NCBI GenBank assembly: GCA_963976795.1
Contig: CAXBLT010000002.1
Span: 261,129 to 325,128 of the forward strand
Direction of reading: 5' to 3'
Length of the DNA stretch: 64,000 bases
Origin: UBA7359 sp963976795
Lineage (GTDB): Bacteria; Pseudomonadota; Gammaproteobacteria; Eutrophobiales; Eutrophobiaceae
The position numbers and the translations under genes were made by a program. Positions 45,648-54,371 of the stretch are shown here, one piece after another; within the stretch, counting starts at the first letter, position 1, and every line of letters begins with the position of its first letter. The notes below the pieces were generated by a model. The model made no database searches. It was not told where the DNA came from and was given only the letters and a program-made list of their open reading frames with translations.

Positions 45648-46606
45648 TATTCATTCTTCTCTGATTTGATACCATTTAACAAACCAAACAAATCACTATC
45701 TGTAGTTAAAATAAGAGTTGTATCTTTATCGATCACAGTGCGATAGGTATCCAGAGTTTTAACAAATGTATATAGATCGACTGCCACATCATTTTTGTTA
45801 TAAGCCCGGGCATAGATATCGGTTGCCTTGGCATCCGCATCACCCTGAACGGTTTGAATCTCTTTATAAGCTTCAGATTCAATTCTTTGTAAATCTTTTT
45901 CCTTGCTGCCAATAATGCGTGCTGCCTCACCCGCTCCTTCCGAGCGAAACCGTTCGGCAATCTGTTGACGTTCACTGATCATCCTTGCATATATTTTTTT
46001 ACGGACACTCTCATTATAATTAACACGCTTAAAACGAATATCCATTAACTCTATACCGAACTCAGCCAGCTTGGTTGATGCTGCAGCATAAATATCCTGT
46101 TCTAACAGGCGCCGTCCTTTTTTAATTGGGAGTAGTTTGCCAATATCAGCACTGGCAAGTAGCGGGTCGACTTCAGGAAGTCGATCCTTTGTTGTTCGAA
46201 TAATTTCAATAAGTTCATGCTTGGCAACCGCATTGCGAGTTTCACTTCCAAGAATATCCTCCAAGCGTGATCGCGCACTTCGTTCATCACGTAAACGCAA
46301 GAAATACTGCAAAGGATCTTTAATACGCCAACGCCCGAAAGTATCCACTGTAATATACAACTTATCCTTTGTTGGCATATCGATTGCTAATCCATCCCAC
46401 AATAAAATACGTTTTTCAATACGGTTAACTTTTTGTATAAAAGGCCACTTAAATTTTAACCCTGAATCAGTTATCACAGGTTCTATCGGTTTTCCAAACT
46501 GGGTTATTATTGCCTGTTCAGTTTCATCCAATTTGAATAGTGATTCGTAACCCAACACCACTAAAATTAATAATAATATAGCTATTGCATTATTAAATAT
46601 TTTCAT
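45647..46606 (-). CDS. hflC: SPFH-family protein HflC
   Basis: A 319-residue membrane-anchored stomatin/prohibitin-family protein. N-terminal helix AIAILLLILVVLGYESLF is followed by the SPFH core (ETEQAIITQFGKPIEPV; FGRWRIKDPLQYFLRL; DIRFKRVNY) and a coiled coil (RFRSEGAGEAARIIGSKEK). With HflK it forms a periplasmic vault around FtsH. It overlaps hflK by four bases as ATGA. This pair lies inside a metal-stress island, so it may be a second copy. Confidence 0.93.
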   Translation of the reverse strand: MKIFNNAIAILLLILVVLGYESLFKLDETEQAIITQFGKPIEPVITDSGLKFKWPFIQKVNRIEKRILLWDGLAIDMPTKDKLYITVDTFGRWRIKDPLQYFLRLRDERSARSRLEDILGSETRNAVAKHELIEIIRTTKDRLPEVDPLLASADIGKLLPIKKGRRLLEQDIYAAASTKLAEFGIELMDIRFKRVNYNESVRKKIYARMISERQQIAERFRSEGAGEAARIIGSKEKDLQRIESEAYKEIQTVQGDADAKATDIYARAYNKNDVAVDLYTFVKTLDTYRTVIDKDTTLILTTDSDLFGLLNGIKSEKNE

Positions 46607-47586
46607 TGCACTACTCCTGTAGCTGGCTTATTTAACTGCAGTAAAGGCAATACAGATGTAGCTGATTCGTCCAGAATAATTTTTGATTGTATTTGTGGTA
46701 AGACCTCACCAAGAACTTCAAGATAAAGACGACGTTTTGTAACATCAGGTGCTTTTACATACTCAGTCAGTAATGCGTTAAATTTTTCTGCATCTCCTTT
46801 GGCCTCGTTAACACGTTGTATTGCATAACCTTGAGCTGATTGTATTTTTTGATCAGCGGTACCGCGAGCTCGCGGTACCGCCTTATTGTATTCACCTTTG
46901 GCAACATTGATCATACGTTCTCGTTCTTGTTGTGCTTCGTTCACTTCGTCAAATGATGCCTGTACCGGTTTCGGTGGATTAACATTTTTTAACTGCACTT
47001 GATCAATTCGCAAACCCATTTCATACAAGTTGACGACTTCCTGCATTTTTATCTGAGCAGTTGATTCAATCTCCTGTCGTCCAATAGTCAGAACTTCATC
47101 AACTGTTCGATCACCAACAACTTCACGCATGACCGACTCAGAAATATCCCGCAGTGCATCTCCCGGATCACGGACTTTAAACAAAAAGTCGAATGCATTT
47201 TCGATACGAAATTGAATAACCCATTCGACTAACGCTGTATTCAGATCTCCAGTAACAATGGTTGTTTCCAATTCCCATAGGGAAGCATCGGAAATCTGAT
47301 TAGAAAAACTGGCACCTAGAGTACCAAAACCAAATTCTTCCTTGAGCTGCCGTCTGACAGGAATCTCTTTAACTGTGTCAATACCAAATGGAATTTTAAA
47401 ATGAAGACCAGGCTCGACCTCATTGTGATAGTGTCCAAAACGTTGTATGACCCCAACCGATTCGGCAGACACTGTGTAAAAACTAGAGCTGGCAACCCAT
47501 ATAATCAGGGATATGATTAATAATATCGGCCATATTTGTTCCGGGATCTTTATATCTCCTTTTGAAGGATCAAGATTCATTTCCAT
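46603..47586 (-). CDS. hflK: SPFH-family protein HflK
   Basis: A 327-residue protein with one N-terminal helix (IWPILLIISLIIWVASSSFYT) and the SPFH domain (ESVGVIQRFGHYHNEVEPGLHFKIP in pieces; IRNAFDFLFKVRDP-like; DQVQLKNVNPPKPVQ). The motif GLRIDQVQLKNVNPPKPV is highly characteristic of HflK. A GGGGAGA ribosome-binding site is well placed. Shorter than E. coli HflK, it lacks the Gly-rich N-terminus. It leads the hflK-hflC pair. Confidence 0.93.
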   Translation of the reverse strand: MEMNLDPSKGDIKIPEQIWPILLIISLIIWVASSSFYTVSAESVGVIQRFGHYHNEVEPGLHFKIPFGIDTVKEIPVRRQLKEEFGFGTLGASFSNQISDASLWELETTIVTGDLNTALVEWVIQFRIENAFDFLFKVRDPGDALRDISESVMREVVGDRTVDEVLTIGRQEIESTAQIKMQEVVNLYEMGLRIDQVQLKNVNPPKPVQASFDEVNEAQQERERMINVAKGEYNKAVPRARGTADQKIQSAQGYAIQRVNEAKGDAEKFNALLTEYVKAPDVTKRRLYLEVLGEVLPQIQSKIILDESATSVLPLLQLNKPATGVVQ

Positions 47587-47655
47587 GGTAATTCTCCCCT
47601 GTTATCACACATAAATTATAACAAGCTAAGCAGCATGCAATTATTACTGACTTAA

Positions 47656-47841
47656 TTAATGTTGCCGATGATGTCCTATATATTGTTCAGGATCAGTCTC
47701 GAACTTTTCTCGACATACCCCTGCACAAAAATAATAAGTCTTACCCTTATATTCATAATCCTCGATTGCCGTCTTATAACTGACCTCCATACCACAAACC
47801 GGATCAGTTGCTGTTAATTGTTTACTTGTCTGTTTTTTCAT
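47656..47841 (-). CDS. YHS-domain protein
   Basis: A 61-residue protein that is nearly all YHS domain: DPVCGMEVSYKTAIEDYEYKG followed by KTYYFCAGVCREKFETDP. The Cys residues of DPVCGM and FCAGVC could bind copper or zinc; the domain is common in copper ATPases and metal-resistance proteins. AAGGAG lies seven bases before the ATG. It sits between hflK and an interrupted Cys-containing small gene in the metal-stress island. Confidence 0.85.
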   Translation of the reverse strand: MKKQTSKQLTATDPVCGMEVSYKTAIEDYEYKGKTYYFCAGVCREKFETDPEQYIGHHRQH

Positions 47842-47853
47842 AAATACTCCTTA

Positions 47854-48003
47854 TCACTTTTCTAGAACATAAGTTCCAGGTGCATCACACAAAGTTTTAT
47901 AGCCTCTACGTGGAGCACCAAATTTTGGAGATTTAACTAAACCACCTGAATTTCCACTTAACCATTTATGCCAACATGGTCACCATAAACCTTCATGCGG
48001 CAC
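47854..48003 (-). pseudogene. Small Cys/His gene interrupted by UGA
   Basis: The minus-strand frame starts GTG CCG CAT GAA GGT TTA TGG, meets TGA (47980-47982), then continues PCWHKWLSGNSGGLVKSP, FGAPRRGYKTLCDAPGTYVLEK (41 residues). The downstream part looks like real coding sequence. One substitution restoring Cys would give CPCWHKW. It is probably a point-mutated gene, or it may be started downstream. Selenocysteine at the UGA is possible but not supported. No family is recognised. Confidence 0.4.
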
Positions 48004-48087
48004 TTAAATCTGCTCTCTCATATGATTAATCTAATAATATTTTAAATTCTCTATAAAAATTAATTTCTGTATTTTGTATATTCATTG

Positions 48088-50769
48088 TTATGAATCACGT
48101 TGCAGTTCCAAAGAAATAACAACAATATCTTTTTCAGTTTGTCTCTTTACTTCAAAACCAAACTTTTCAGCCAAATGAATCATTGCTTTATTTTCCAGCA
48201 ACACTTGACCTGTTAAGCGTTTTGTTCCACGTGCCCGGCAATACTGAATAATCTTGTCCATAAATTTATTGCCAATACCATGCCCTTGCATATCAGTACG
48301 TACAATGATGGCAATTTCTGCCTCATTGTTATCGGCGTCAGAAACTGCCCTGATGACTCCCAGAGTTTCGGATTTATTATTTTTACCCTTTATAGTTGCT
48401 ATAAAAGCCATTTCCCGGTCGTAATCAATTTGTGTGAATCTTGCGAGAAATGAATGACAAAAATTATTTGCTGATCTGAAGAACCGGAAATAAATATCTT
48501 CTGGATCGGTATTATCCAGAAAATCGTGATGCGCAGATTCATCCTCAGGTCTGACCGGACGTAACAATACTTCCTGCCCGGTATCGATCCTTATTATTTC
48601 CTCTAATTCTTGTGGATAAGGACGTATAACCAGCCTTTCAGAACCTTTTAATTCTGAAGCTTCAACTTTAATTCTGGCATCAAGCGCTATTACACCTTTG
48701 CTATCTGCAAACAGCGGATTAATATCAAGCTCGGTTATTTCAGGATTATCAATAATCAACTGGGATATCTTTACAAGCGTTCGCTTAATTTCTTCCAGGT
48801 TGGCTGCTGGAACATCTCTGTAGCCAATAAGAAGTTTACTGATACGCGTACGCATGATCAGATCATTAGCAAGTTTCATGTTTAACGGAGGAAGTGCCAC
48901 CGCTTTATCATTCAGAACCTCAACTGAGGTTCCTCCTTGTCCGAAGAGCACCACGGGTCCAAAAATCGGATCTGTCGCAATACCAATAATTAATTCGTAT
49001 GCACTGGGACGGTTTTCCATTTTCTGTACTGTAAAGCCATCTATTCTGGCATCCGGTAGTAATTTTTTAATACGAGAAAGCATACTTTTCGCTGCTATCT
49101 GCAAATTTTGTTTGGAATCTATACCGAGTAAAACACCGCCCACATCGGATTTATGCGAAATATCAGGTGATAGAATTTTTAGTGCTACAGGAAAACCAAC
49201 TCCATCAACTACATTCGGAATATCATCGACACTGTTTGCGATTTTCGTTTCAACAACTGGAATATCATAGGCAGCCAGAATCTCTTTGGCCTCGGGTTCA
49301 GTCAAGATACTACGCTTTTCGTCCAGGGCATTTTTAATTATCTTGCATACGCATGCGTTATCTTTCTCAAGACCTTCAATTATGGAGGGAGGTATCTCTC
49401 TCAGGCTTTCTTTATTCCTGCCATAATCCACTACTTGCATGAAGCCTCGTACCGCTGAAGACGGTGTGTCGTAGGAAGGTATATCTGCATGTTCAAAAAC
49501 TTTTCTGGCTTCAGCAACACCATCTTCACCCATCCAACAAGTCAATATGGGCTTGTTTGTCTTCCTGATTTCTTCTGTAACGGCCTTTGCTACTTCTTTA
49601 TTATCTATAACAGCAGTAGGCACGAGCATCACCAGGATCGCATCATAATTTGCATCATTGAGTAATATTTTTAATACATTGACATAACGATCTGCACCCC
49701 CATCACCGATAATGTCAACTGGGTTAGCTTTGGACCAGGTCGAAGGAAGAATTTCATCAAGCGCTTGCATAGTTTCGGATGATAGTTCTGCAAGCCGTCC
49801 ACCATTTCGAATTAATTCATCAGTGGCTAACACTCCTGGACCACCACCATTGGTCAATATCACTAGACGATTGCCTTTAATCTGGCGTGTATGAGCAAGT
49901 GTCTCTACAGCATCAAACAATTGATTTATTGTATAGACTCTGAGCATACCGGCGCGGCGTATGGCAGCATCAAAAACCTCATCGCTTCCGGCTAACGCCC
50001 CCGTATGAGAGGTTGCAGCCTTGGCACCTTCAGCCACACGACCAGATTTAATGACAATGACTGGTACATTACGGGATGTGGCGCGTGCCGCGGACATAAA
50101 CTTCCGTGCCAGTTTCACTGACTCTATATACAAAAGAATACCGTGTGTTGACTGATCGCTTCCCAAGTAATCAAGGAGGTCACCAAAATCAATATCCGCA
50201 CTATCGCCCAGAGAAATAAAATATGAGAAGCCGATACCTCTCGACTTTGCCCAATCAAGTATTGTTGTACACAAAGCCCCGGACTGTGACACAAGCGCAA
50301 GATTCCCAACCAGGGAATTGGTATGAGCAAAACTGGCGTTGAGTCCAATCGACGGTATTAACAGACCAACACAATTAGGACCAAGGATGCGTAAACTATA
50401 AGGCTTTGCCGCATCCAACATGAGTTGCTTTAGTGAATGGTCATCGACAGATTCATGGAAGCCCGCACTCAATACAACAGCAGCGCGGGTGCCGCGTTTG
50501 CCTAATTCTGTGATGATACCGGGTATAGTCCTGGCTGGTGTGCAGATAACAGCAAGGTCCGGGTCAACCGGTAATGAAGCAACATCTTTATAAGCGTGCA
50601 CGCCGCTTACATTTTTATATTTCGGATTAACAGGCAATATCACACCCGAGAAATCGCCTGCCAGAAGGTTCTTCATCACAACATAACCTAAAGAACCTTT
50701 ACTTGCCGATGCACCTATCAAGGCCACCGAATCTGGATTAAACATTTTGTTTAAATTTAAAACACTCAT
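48088..50769 (-). CDS. Acyl-CoA synthetase (NDP-forming) / GNAT acetyltransferase fusion
   Basis: An 893-residue protein. Order: CoA-binding domain (SVALIGASASKGSLG; VNPKYKNVSG), ligase-CoA domain (SQSGALCTTILDWAKSRGIG; SHTGALAGSDEVFD, with the His of the ADP-forming ligase), ATP-grasp domain (GFPVALKILSPDISHKSDVGG) and C-terminal GNAT (MQGHGIGNKFMD). This is the layout of Pat/PatZ protein acetyltransferases and of acetate-CoA ligases. Whether the ligase half is active is unclear. The start chosen gives MSVLNLNKMFNPDSV and lies two bases after the DUF3141 stop, indicating an operon. Confidence 0.88.
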   Translation of the reverse strand: MSVLNLNKMFNPDSVALIGASASKGSLGYVVMKNLLAGDFSGVILPVNPKYKNVSGVHAYKDVASLPVDPDLAVICTPARTIPGIITELGKRGTRAAVVLSAGFHESVDDHSLKQLMLDAAKPYSLRILGPNCVGLLIPSIGLNASFAHTNSLVGNLALVSQSGALCTTILDWAKSRGIGFSYFISLGDSADIDFGDLLDYLGSDQSTHGILLYIESVKLARKFMSAARATSRNVPVIVIKSGRVAEGAKAATSHTGALAGSDEVFDAAIRRAGMLRVYTINQLFDAVETLAHTRQIKGNRLVILTNGGGPGVLATDELIRNGGRLAELSSETMQALDEILPSTWSKANPVDIIGDGGADRYVNVLKILLNDANYDAILVMLVPTAVIDNKEVAKAVTEEIRKTNKPILTCWMGEDGVAEARKVFEHADIPSYDTPSSAVRGFMQVVDYGRNKESLREIPPSIIEGLEKDNACVCKIIKNALDEKRSILTEPEAKEILAAYDIPVVETKIANSVDDIPNVVDGVGFPVALKILSPDISHKSDVGGVLLGIDSKQNLQIAAKSMLSRIKKLLPDARIDGFTVQKMENRPSAYELIIGIATDPIFGPVVLFGQGGTSVEVLNDKAVALPPLNMKLANDLIMRTRISKLLIGYRDVPAANLEEIKRTLVKISQLIIDNPEITELDINPLFADSKGVIALDARIKVEASELKGSERLVIRPYPQELEEIIRIDTGQEVLLRPVRPEDESAHHDFLDNTDPEDIYFRFFRSANNFCHSFLARFTQIDYDREMAFIATIKGKNNKSETLGVIRAVSDADNNEAEIAIIVRTDMQGHGIGNKFMDKIIQYCRARGTKRLTGQVLLENKAMIHLAEKFGFEVKRQTEKDIVVISLELQRDS

Positions 50770-50770
50770 T

Positions 50771-52552
50771 TTAATTTTGACCGTACATCCAGTTGAACAT
50801 CTGTTCGTAAGTGTTATCACGCAATTTACGGTAACCATCGAGTGATTCTGAAATACCTCGACTAACTTGCTGCTCTATTCCAATATACGGATTTGCCTCT
50901 GCTGCTATTTTTCTGTCTTCCCCAACAAGGGAAGCCATATTGGCCACGCCCAGCATCAAGGGATTAAAACGTTCAGAGTAAAGGTAAGCATTCATACGCA
51001 TTGGATGTGTCAATTTTAAATATTCAGCACTCCAGGGTGTGACCATTGATCGAATCCAGGGACCGGCAAAGGCTTCATAAAGAGCGGTATTGAGTTTAGA
51101 GACTTGATTTACTTTTTCAAAAGCTTCTGGATGAGTTTCGTAATGTATATCCTCAACGTTGCGCTCTTCAAAAGTAACCGTATATTGCGATTTACTACAA
51201 TCCGGATTACCACTCAGATTATCAATCTTCATTTCATACAGACCCGGTTCAAGTTGTTCTAACTCATCCACGTTTTCAAGCATTGCTCGATGTTCAAAGC
51301 GTGCTACTTTTGCCGAAACGAAAATACCCAGATGCCCGACCTGTGGGTTTAACAAATATACAATGCGTTGGCCTGCATCTTTTAATGCCTTTGTATCGGG
51401 ATAAACTGCCGGTATCCAGTTTAGTGCCTGGTGTGGTGGCGTGATATTGTCTCCGCTCGATGCAAAAATAAGCAGCGGGTTACGTATTCGTTTCAAGTCA
51501 ACATAACAGCCTCCACATACCTTCATTTCACCGCGTTCAGGTTTATTACCTATGAACAGATTTTCAACAATGCTTGTCATCTCCGCTTTGTTTAAAAAAT
51601 AAAATCCATTCCACCAGCGTTCAAATTCAAGAAATCGTTCACGTTCTGAATCAACTTTTGAAAAAAGATTATAGTTTTTGTCCCAAAGTGTATTCGCAGG
51701 ATTCAAACTTTCAAAATTCTGTGCTAGCCAGGCACCGTCAAAACGACCATCACCAAGATCGGCCAGTAAATGAGTTAGCCATGCACCGCCAAGCAATCCT
51801 CCTGCCAGTCGCATAGGATTTACATCGTCTTCGCCTGACCAATACGAGAGCGGAGAACCATTAAGAATTGCAGGGCCGGTCATGCCTTCACAATCGGCGG
51901 AAAGTAAGACGACAGACCAACCAGCTTGACAGTTGCCATACAAAACTGGTGGTGGTGTATCTGGATGACGTTTAATGACTTCCTCAACGAAACGTCGCAA
52001 CGCATGAAGCACATCTTCCAGTGTTTGTTCTGGACAGGGTTCAGGGAAAAAACTGACGAAGTAAACGGGGTGGCCTTCATGCAATGCCATACCCACTTCC
52101 GACTCGCGTTTAAAACCACCAATCCCGGGACCATGACCCGCTCTGGGATCGAAAACAATAACGGGTCGTGCACCTTCTTCGATACAATCTTCTAAACAGT
52201 CATCACCCAACACAGTAATACGCAACAACGCATAGTTAACAGGCGTATCAAATTGTCGTGCATCAAGTATTGTTTCATACTCAAAATCAAGTACGGGTGG
52301 GAGTCCTGCCTGTTCATGTTTAAGTATGACATTTGAGCGTTCCCTAAGCGTGTCCAGATACAATACACTACGTTGCAGCCAGTCCACCTGATATTCAAGT
52401 GTATCGTTAAATATTCCAGATGCTGGTTCGGGATTTATGCCGGTATTATCCTTTTTATGATGAGGTGTTTTTGTCATTTTCTTTGCTAACACTACTTTTA
52501 CTTTGGATTTTTCAACATTATCTGATTGTGGACTTAGAACAGTATTCTTCAT
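50771..52552 (-). CDS. DUF3141 alpha/beta-hydrolase-like protein
   Basis: A 593-residue protein. The hydrolase core has VIVFDPRAGHGPGIGGFKRES and YGNCQAGWSVVLLSAD, where a Cys replaces the nucleophile Ser of the GxSxG-type loop (GNCQAG), as in PHA synthase-like proteins. The family, DUF3141, is often found beside acetate or phosphate acetyltransferase genes. It does not resemble PHA synthase in its C-terminus. It precedes the acyl-CoA synthetase gene in one operon; its function is unknown. Confidence 0.8.
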   Translation of the reverse strand: MKNTVLSPQSDNVEKSKVKVVLAKKMTKTPHHKKDNTGINPEPASGIFNDTLEYQVDWLQRSVLYLDTLRERSNVILKHEQAGLPPVLDFEYETILDARQFDTPVNYALLRITVLGDDCLEDCIEEGARPVIVFDPRAGHGPGIGGFKRESEVGMALHEGHPVYFVSFFPEPCPEQTLEDVLHALRRFVEEVIKRHPDTPPPVLYGNCQAGWSVVLLSADCEGMTGPAILNGSPLSYWSGEDDVNPMRLAGGLLGGAWLTHLLADLGDGRFDGAWLAQNFESLNPANTLWDKNYNLFSKVDSERERFLEFERWWNGFYFLNKAEMTSIVENLFIGNKPERGEMKVCGGCYVDLKRIRNPLLIFASSGDNITPPHQALNWIPAVYPDTKALKDAGQRIVYLLNPQVGHLGIFVSAKVARFEHRAMLENVDELEQLEPGLYEMKIDNLSGNPDCSKSQYTVTFEERNVEDIHYETHPEAFEKVNQVSKLNTALYEAFAGPWIRSMVTPWSAEYLKLTHPMRMNAYLYSERFNPLMLGVANMASLVGEDRKIAAEANPYIGIEQQVSRGISESLDGYRKLRDNTYEQMFNWMYGQN

Positions 52553-53206
52553 TTACGCCTCCATGGATCTCGGTTTGAATTGCGGTATAAAGCCAGGTAC
52601 TTCATTCATGTAATTTCTATATTCTTCCTCAAACATTGCCAATGCTTCCCGTTCTTCGCGCTTTGCAAGTTGTACATAAACATAGACGAGGATCGGAAAC
52701 ATGACGAGTGTCGGTAAGGTTGGCCACTGCAAAAGAAAGCCAAACATAATAATAATAAAACCCAGATACTGTGGGTGTCTTAAATATTCATAGGCACCGG
52801 TCAGTGCCAACGTTCCGGAATGTTGTGCCTTATAAAGGACATTCCATGCGCTGGCCAATAGCCAAAAGCCTGCAAGAATGAATACGTTGCTTATGATATG
52901 TAGAATATCGAAATGTGCGTTACCGCCTAATCCCAATATTGTATGCCATAAATGTCCATTTTCGTGTGAAAGAAAATCCACTCCAGGGTAATTTTGTGCC
53001 AACCATCCTGACAACAAATATATTGTTAAAGGAAAGCCATACATTTCAGTAAACAATGCGACTATAAAGGCTGAGAACATCCCCAGAGACCGCCAATCCT
53101 TTTTTGTTTTTGGTTTAGTAAAACTAAATGCAAATATAATGAATATCGCTGAATTAATAATAACCAGTGACCAAAGCCCGTATGCCGAAGCAGTTCCATG
53201 ATCCAT
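52553..53206 (-). CDS. Isoprenylcysteine-methyltransferase-like membrane protein
   Basis: A 217-residue membrane protein with about five helices. The motif GAYEYLRHPQYLGFIIIMFGF and FEEEYRNYMNEVPGFIP match the ICMT/PEMT family, which methylate lipids or prenyl groups with S-adenosylmethionine. Substrate is unknown. Its stop abuts the DUF3141 start and its start lies two bases from the DUF2933 gene, so the group is co-transcribed. Confidence 0.8.
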   Translation of the reverse strand: MDHGTASAYGLWSLVIINSAIFIIFAFSFTKPKTKKDWRSLGMFSAFIVALFTEMYGFPLTIYLLSGWLAQNYPGVDFLSHENGHLWHTILGLGGNAHFDILHIISNVFILAGFWLLASAWNVLYKAQHSGTLALTGAYEYLRHPQYLGFIIIMFGFLLQWPTLPTLVMFPILVYVYVQLAKREEREALAMFEEEYRNYMNEVPGFIPQFKPRSMEA

Positions 53207-53208
53207 GG

Positions 53209-53451
53209 TTATTTCTCCTCATTATGTGAATTATTTTCATGAGAGTCATGATCGCCATGCCCGTGTCCACCATGCATAAAAAAATGCATAAAAGGGCAAA
53301 GCAACAATATCAGATAAGGCAAATAAGGAACGATATGCGCCCAATGTTCTGTTATCAAAAAATAAGCTATGAAACTTATAAACACCCACATAACCAAATT
53401 ATTCTTTTTGTCTTGTGGTTCATGTGTTTTTTGATCGTTCATGATAATCAC
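53209..53451 (-). CDS. DUF2933-like small membrane protein
   Basis: An 80-residue protein with two helices (NLVMWVFISFIAYFLITEHW; PYLILLLCPFMHFFMHGG) and a His-rich end (HGGHGHGDHDSHENN). The segment ILLCPFMHFFMHGGHG matches DUF2933 proteins, found with copper and other metal genes. The His tail could bind metal in the periplasm or cytosol. Same operon as the methyltransferase. Confidence 0.75.
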   Translation of the reverse strand: MIIMNDQKTHEPQDKKNNLVMWVFISFIAYFLITEHWAHIVPYLPYLILLLCPFMHFFMHGGHGHGDHDSHENNSHNEEK

Positions 53452-53486
53452 CTCATGTTATGTGTCATAAGACTAATAACTGTTTT

Positions 53487-53768
53487 TTACTGACAACAGG
53501 AACTGCTCTCTTTTTTTCTGGAAGAAAAAAAATTGTATAAAGGCACCCATATAACAGCGAAGTACCAGCCATAGGTATAAGCTTCAACCAATCCAATAAT
53601 AAATGTTTTCCAACTTATAAATTCAAATCCAGGTAATAAGTCTTGCCACACCCGAAACATCGCGTGTTGAGGAAAGATCACATCAAAACTGACACAGATT
53701 AAAAAAGTTATCGCCAGAAACAAACTGGTTGCATGCCCTACAGACTTTAACGATAGATTATTGTTCAT
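53487..53768 (-). CDS. DUF5676-like small membrane protein
   Basis: A 93-residue membrane protein with two helices. The N-terminal ATSLFLAITFLICVSFDVIF and later GLVEAYTYGWYFAVIWVPLYN are typical of DUF5676 proteins that accompany metal-resistance genes. The C-terminus has CC. I chose the ATG giving MNNNLSLKS with GGAAG upstream. It leads a leftward run to DUF2933, the methyltransferase, DUF3141 and the acyl-CoA synthetase. Confidence 0.7.
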   Translation of the reverse strand: MNNNLSLKSVGHATSLFLAITFLICVSFDVIFPQHAMFRVWQDLLPGFEFISWKTFIIGLVEAYTYGWYFAVIWVPLYNFFSSRKKESSSCCQ

Positions 53769-53819
53769 GTTTACTTCTTCCATTTTGTTTAAGAAACGCT
53801 TTAATTTAACTCAGTCTTA

Positions 53820-53866
53820 ATCAGCAAAACTGATAGTCACGGAATAAAATAAAAACCCCGTGACTA
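53820..53866. terminator. Two adjacent hairpins between copK-like and DUF5676 genes
   Basis: The stem TAGTCACGG/CCGTGACTA (53834-53842 and 53858-53866) has a 15-base A-rich loop. It is preceded by ATCAG-CAAAA-CTGAT (53820-53834). They lie after the copK-like stop (53896) on the minus strand and likely end that transcript. The next gene starts at 53768. Confidence 0.6.
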
Positions 53867-53895
53867 TTTAATTTTATAAACTGTGTAAAACAATA

Positions 53896-54258
53896 TTAAT
53901 TCATTCCTTTATGTTTTCTATGATCATGTCGCCAGACCTTCTCATCTTTCATCATGATCGACGAACCGTCTTCAAGTTCCATTTCAATGCCATCCGGCAT
54001 CATTCCTTTCTGCTTTCTATGATCATGTCGCCAGACTTTCTTGTTTTTCATCATAACCAATGTTCCATCTTCCAGTTCCATTGCTACACCATCCTTCATG
54101 GAAATAGTATTTCCATCTTTATCTTTCATACTCATGGTGTCATTATGGTTAATAATCAGAGTAGAACCATCTTTTAACATCAATGATTCATTCGACATAT
54201 CAGCCGCACTAACGACCATTCCTGAAACCAACAACATAATAAAAATTAATTTACGCAT
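53896..54258 (-). CDS. CopK-like periplasmic copper protein with duplicated module
   Basis: A 120-residue exported protein. After a signal peptide, residues 26-58 follow the CopK core (DGSTLIINHNDTMSMKDKDG; ISMKDGV). Two near-identical modules follow at 60-86 and 93-119 (MELEDGTLVMMKNKKVWRH and MELEDGSSIMMKDEKVWRH, 33-residue period). Clustered Met and His fit Cu(I)/Cu(II) binding, as in Cupriavidus CopK. The doubling is unusual. It is downstream of copA on the same strand. Confidence 0.75.
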   Translation of the reverse strand: MRKLIFIMLLVSGMVVSAADMSNESLMLKDGSTLIINHNDTMSMKDKDGNTISMKDGVAMELEDGTLVMMKNKKVWRHDHRKQKGMMPDGIEMELEDGSSIMMKDEKVWRHDHRKHKGMN

Positions 54259-54298
54259 TTTACTTCTTCTTTTTGATTAAAAATAATTTACTATTTCA

Positions 54299-54317
54299 AT
54301 GCATATTACTTATGCAT
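54299..54317. promoter_or_regulatory. Palindrome between copA and the copK-like gene
   Basis: ATGCATA-TTACT-TATGCAT, a perfect inverted repeat with seven-base arms in the 113-base gap between the copA stop and the copK-like start. It could be a regulator site or an RNA hairpin that ends or stabilises the copA message. Confidence 0.4.
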
Positions 54318-54371
54318 GAGTTGATGAACTTGTAATAAATATCGATAATTCACCTCCTATTAAATAAGTAT

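Noticed and set aside
47980..47982. Selenocysteine codon in the small Cys/His gene
   Set aside because: Only a weak hairpin (ACCAT/ATGGT) surrounds the UGA, it does not have the expected position and loop of a bacterial SECIS, and no Sec genes are in the window; a nonsense mutation or later start is simpler.
50771..52552. PHA synthase
   Set aside because: The alpha/beta core has a Cys-containing GNCQAG loop similar to PHA synthases, but the whole-length pattern is DUF3141 and no phaA, phaB or phasin gene is near.
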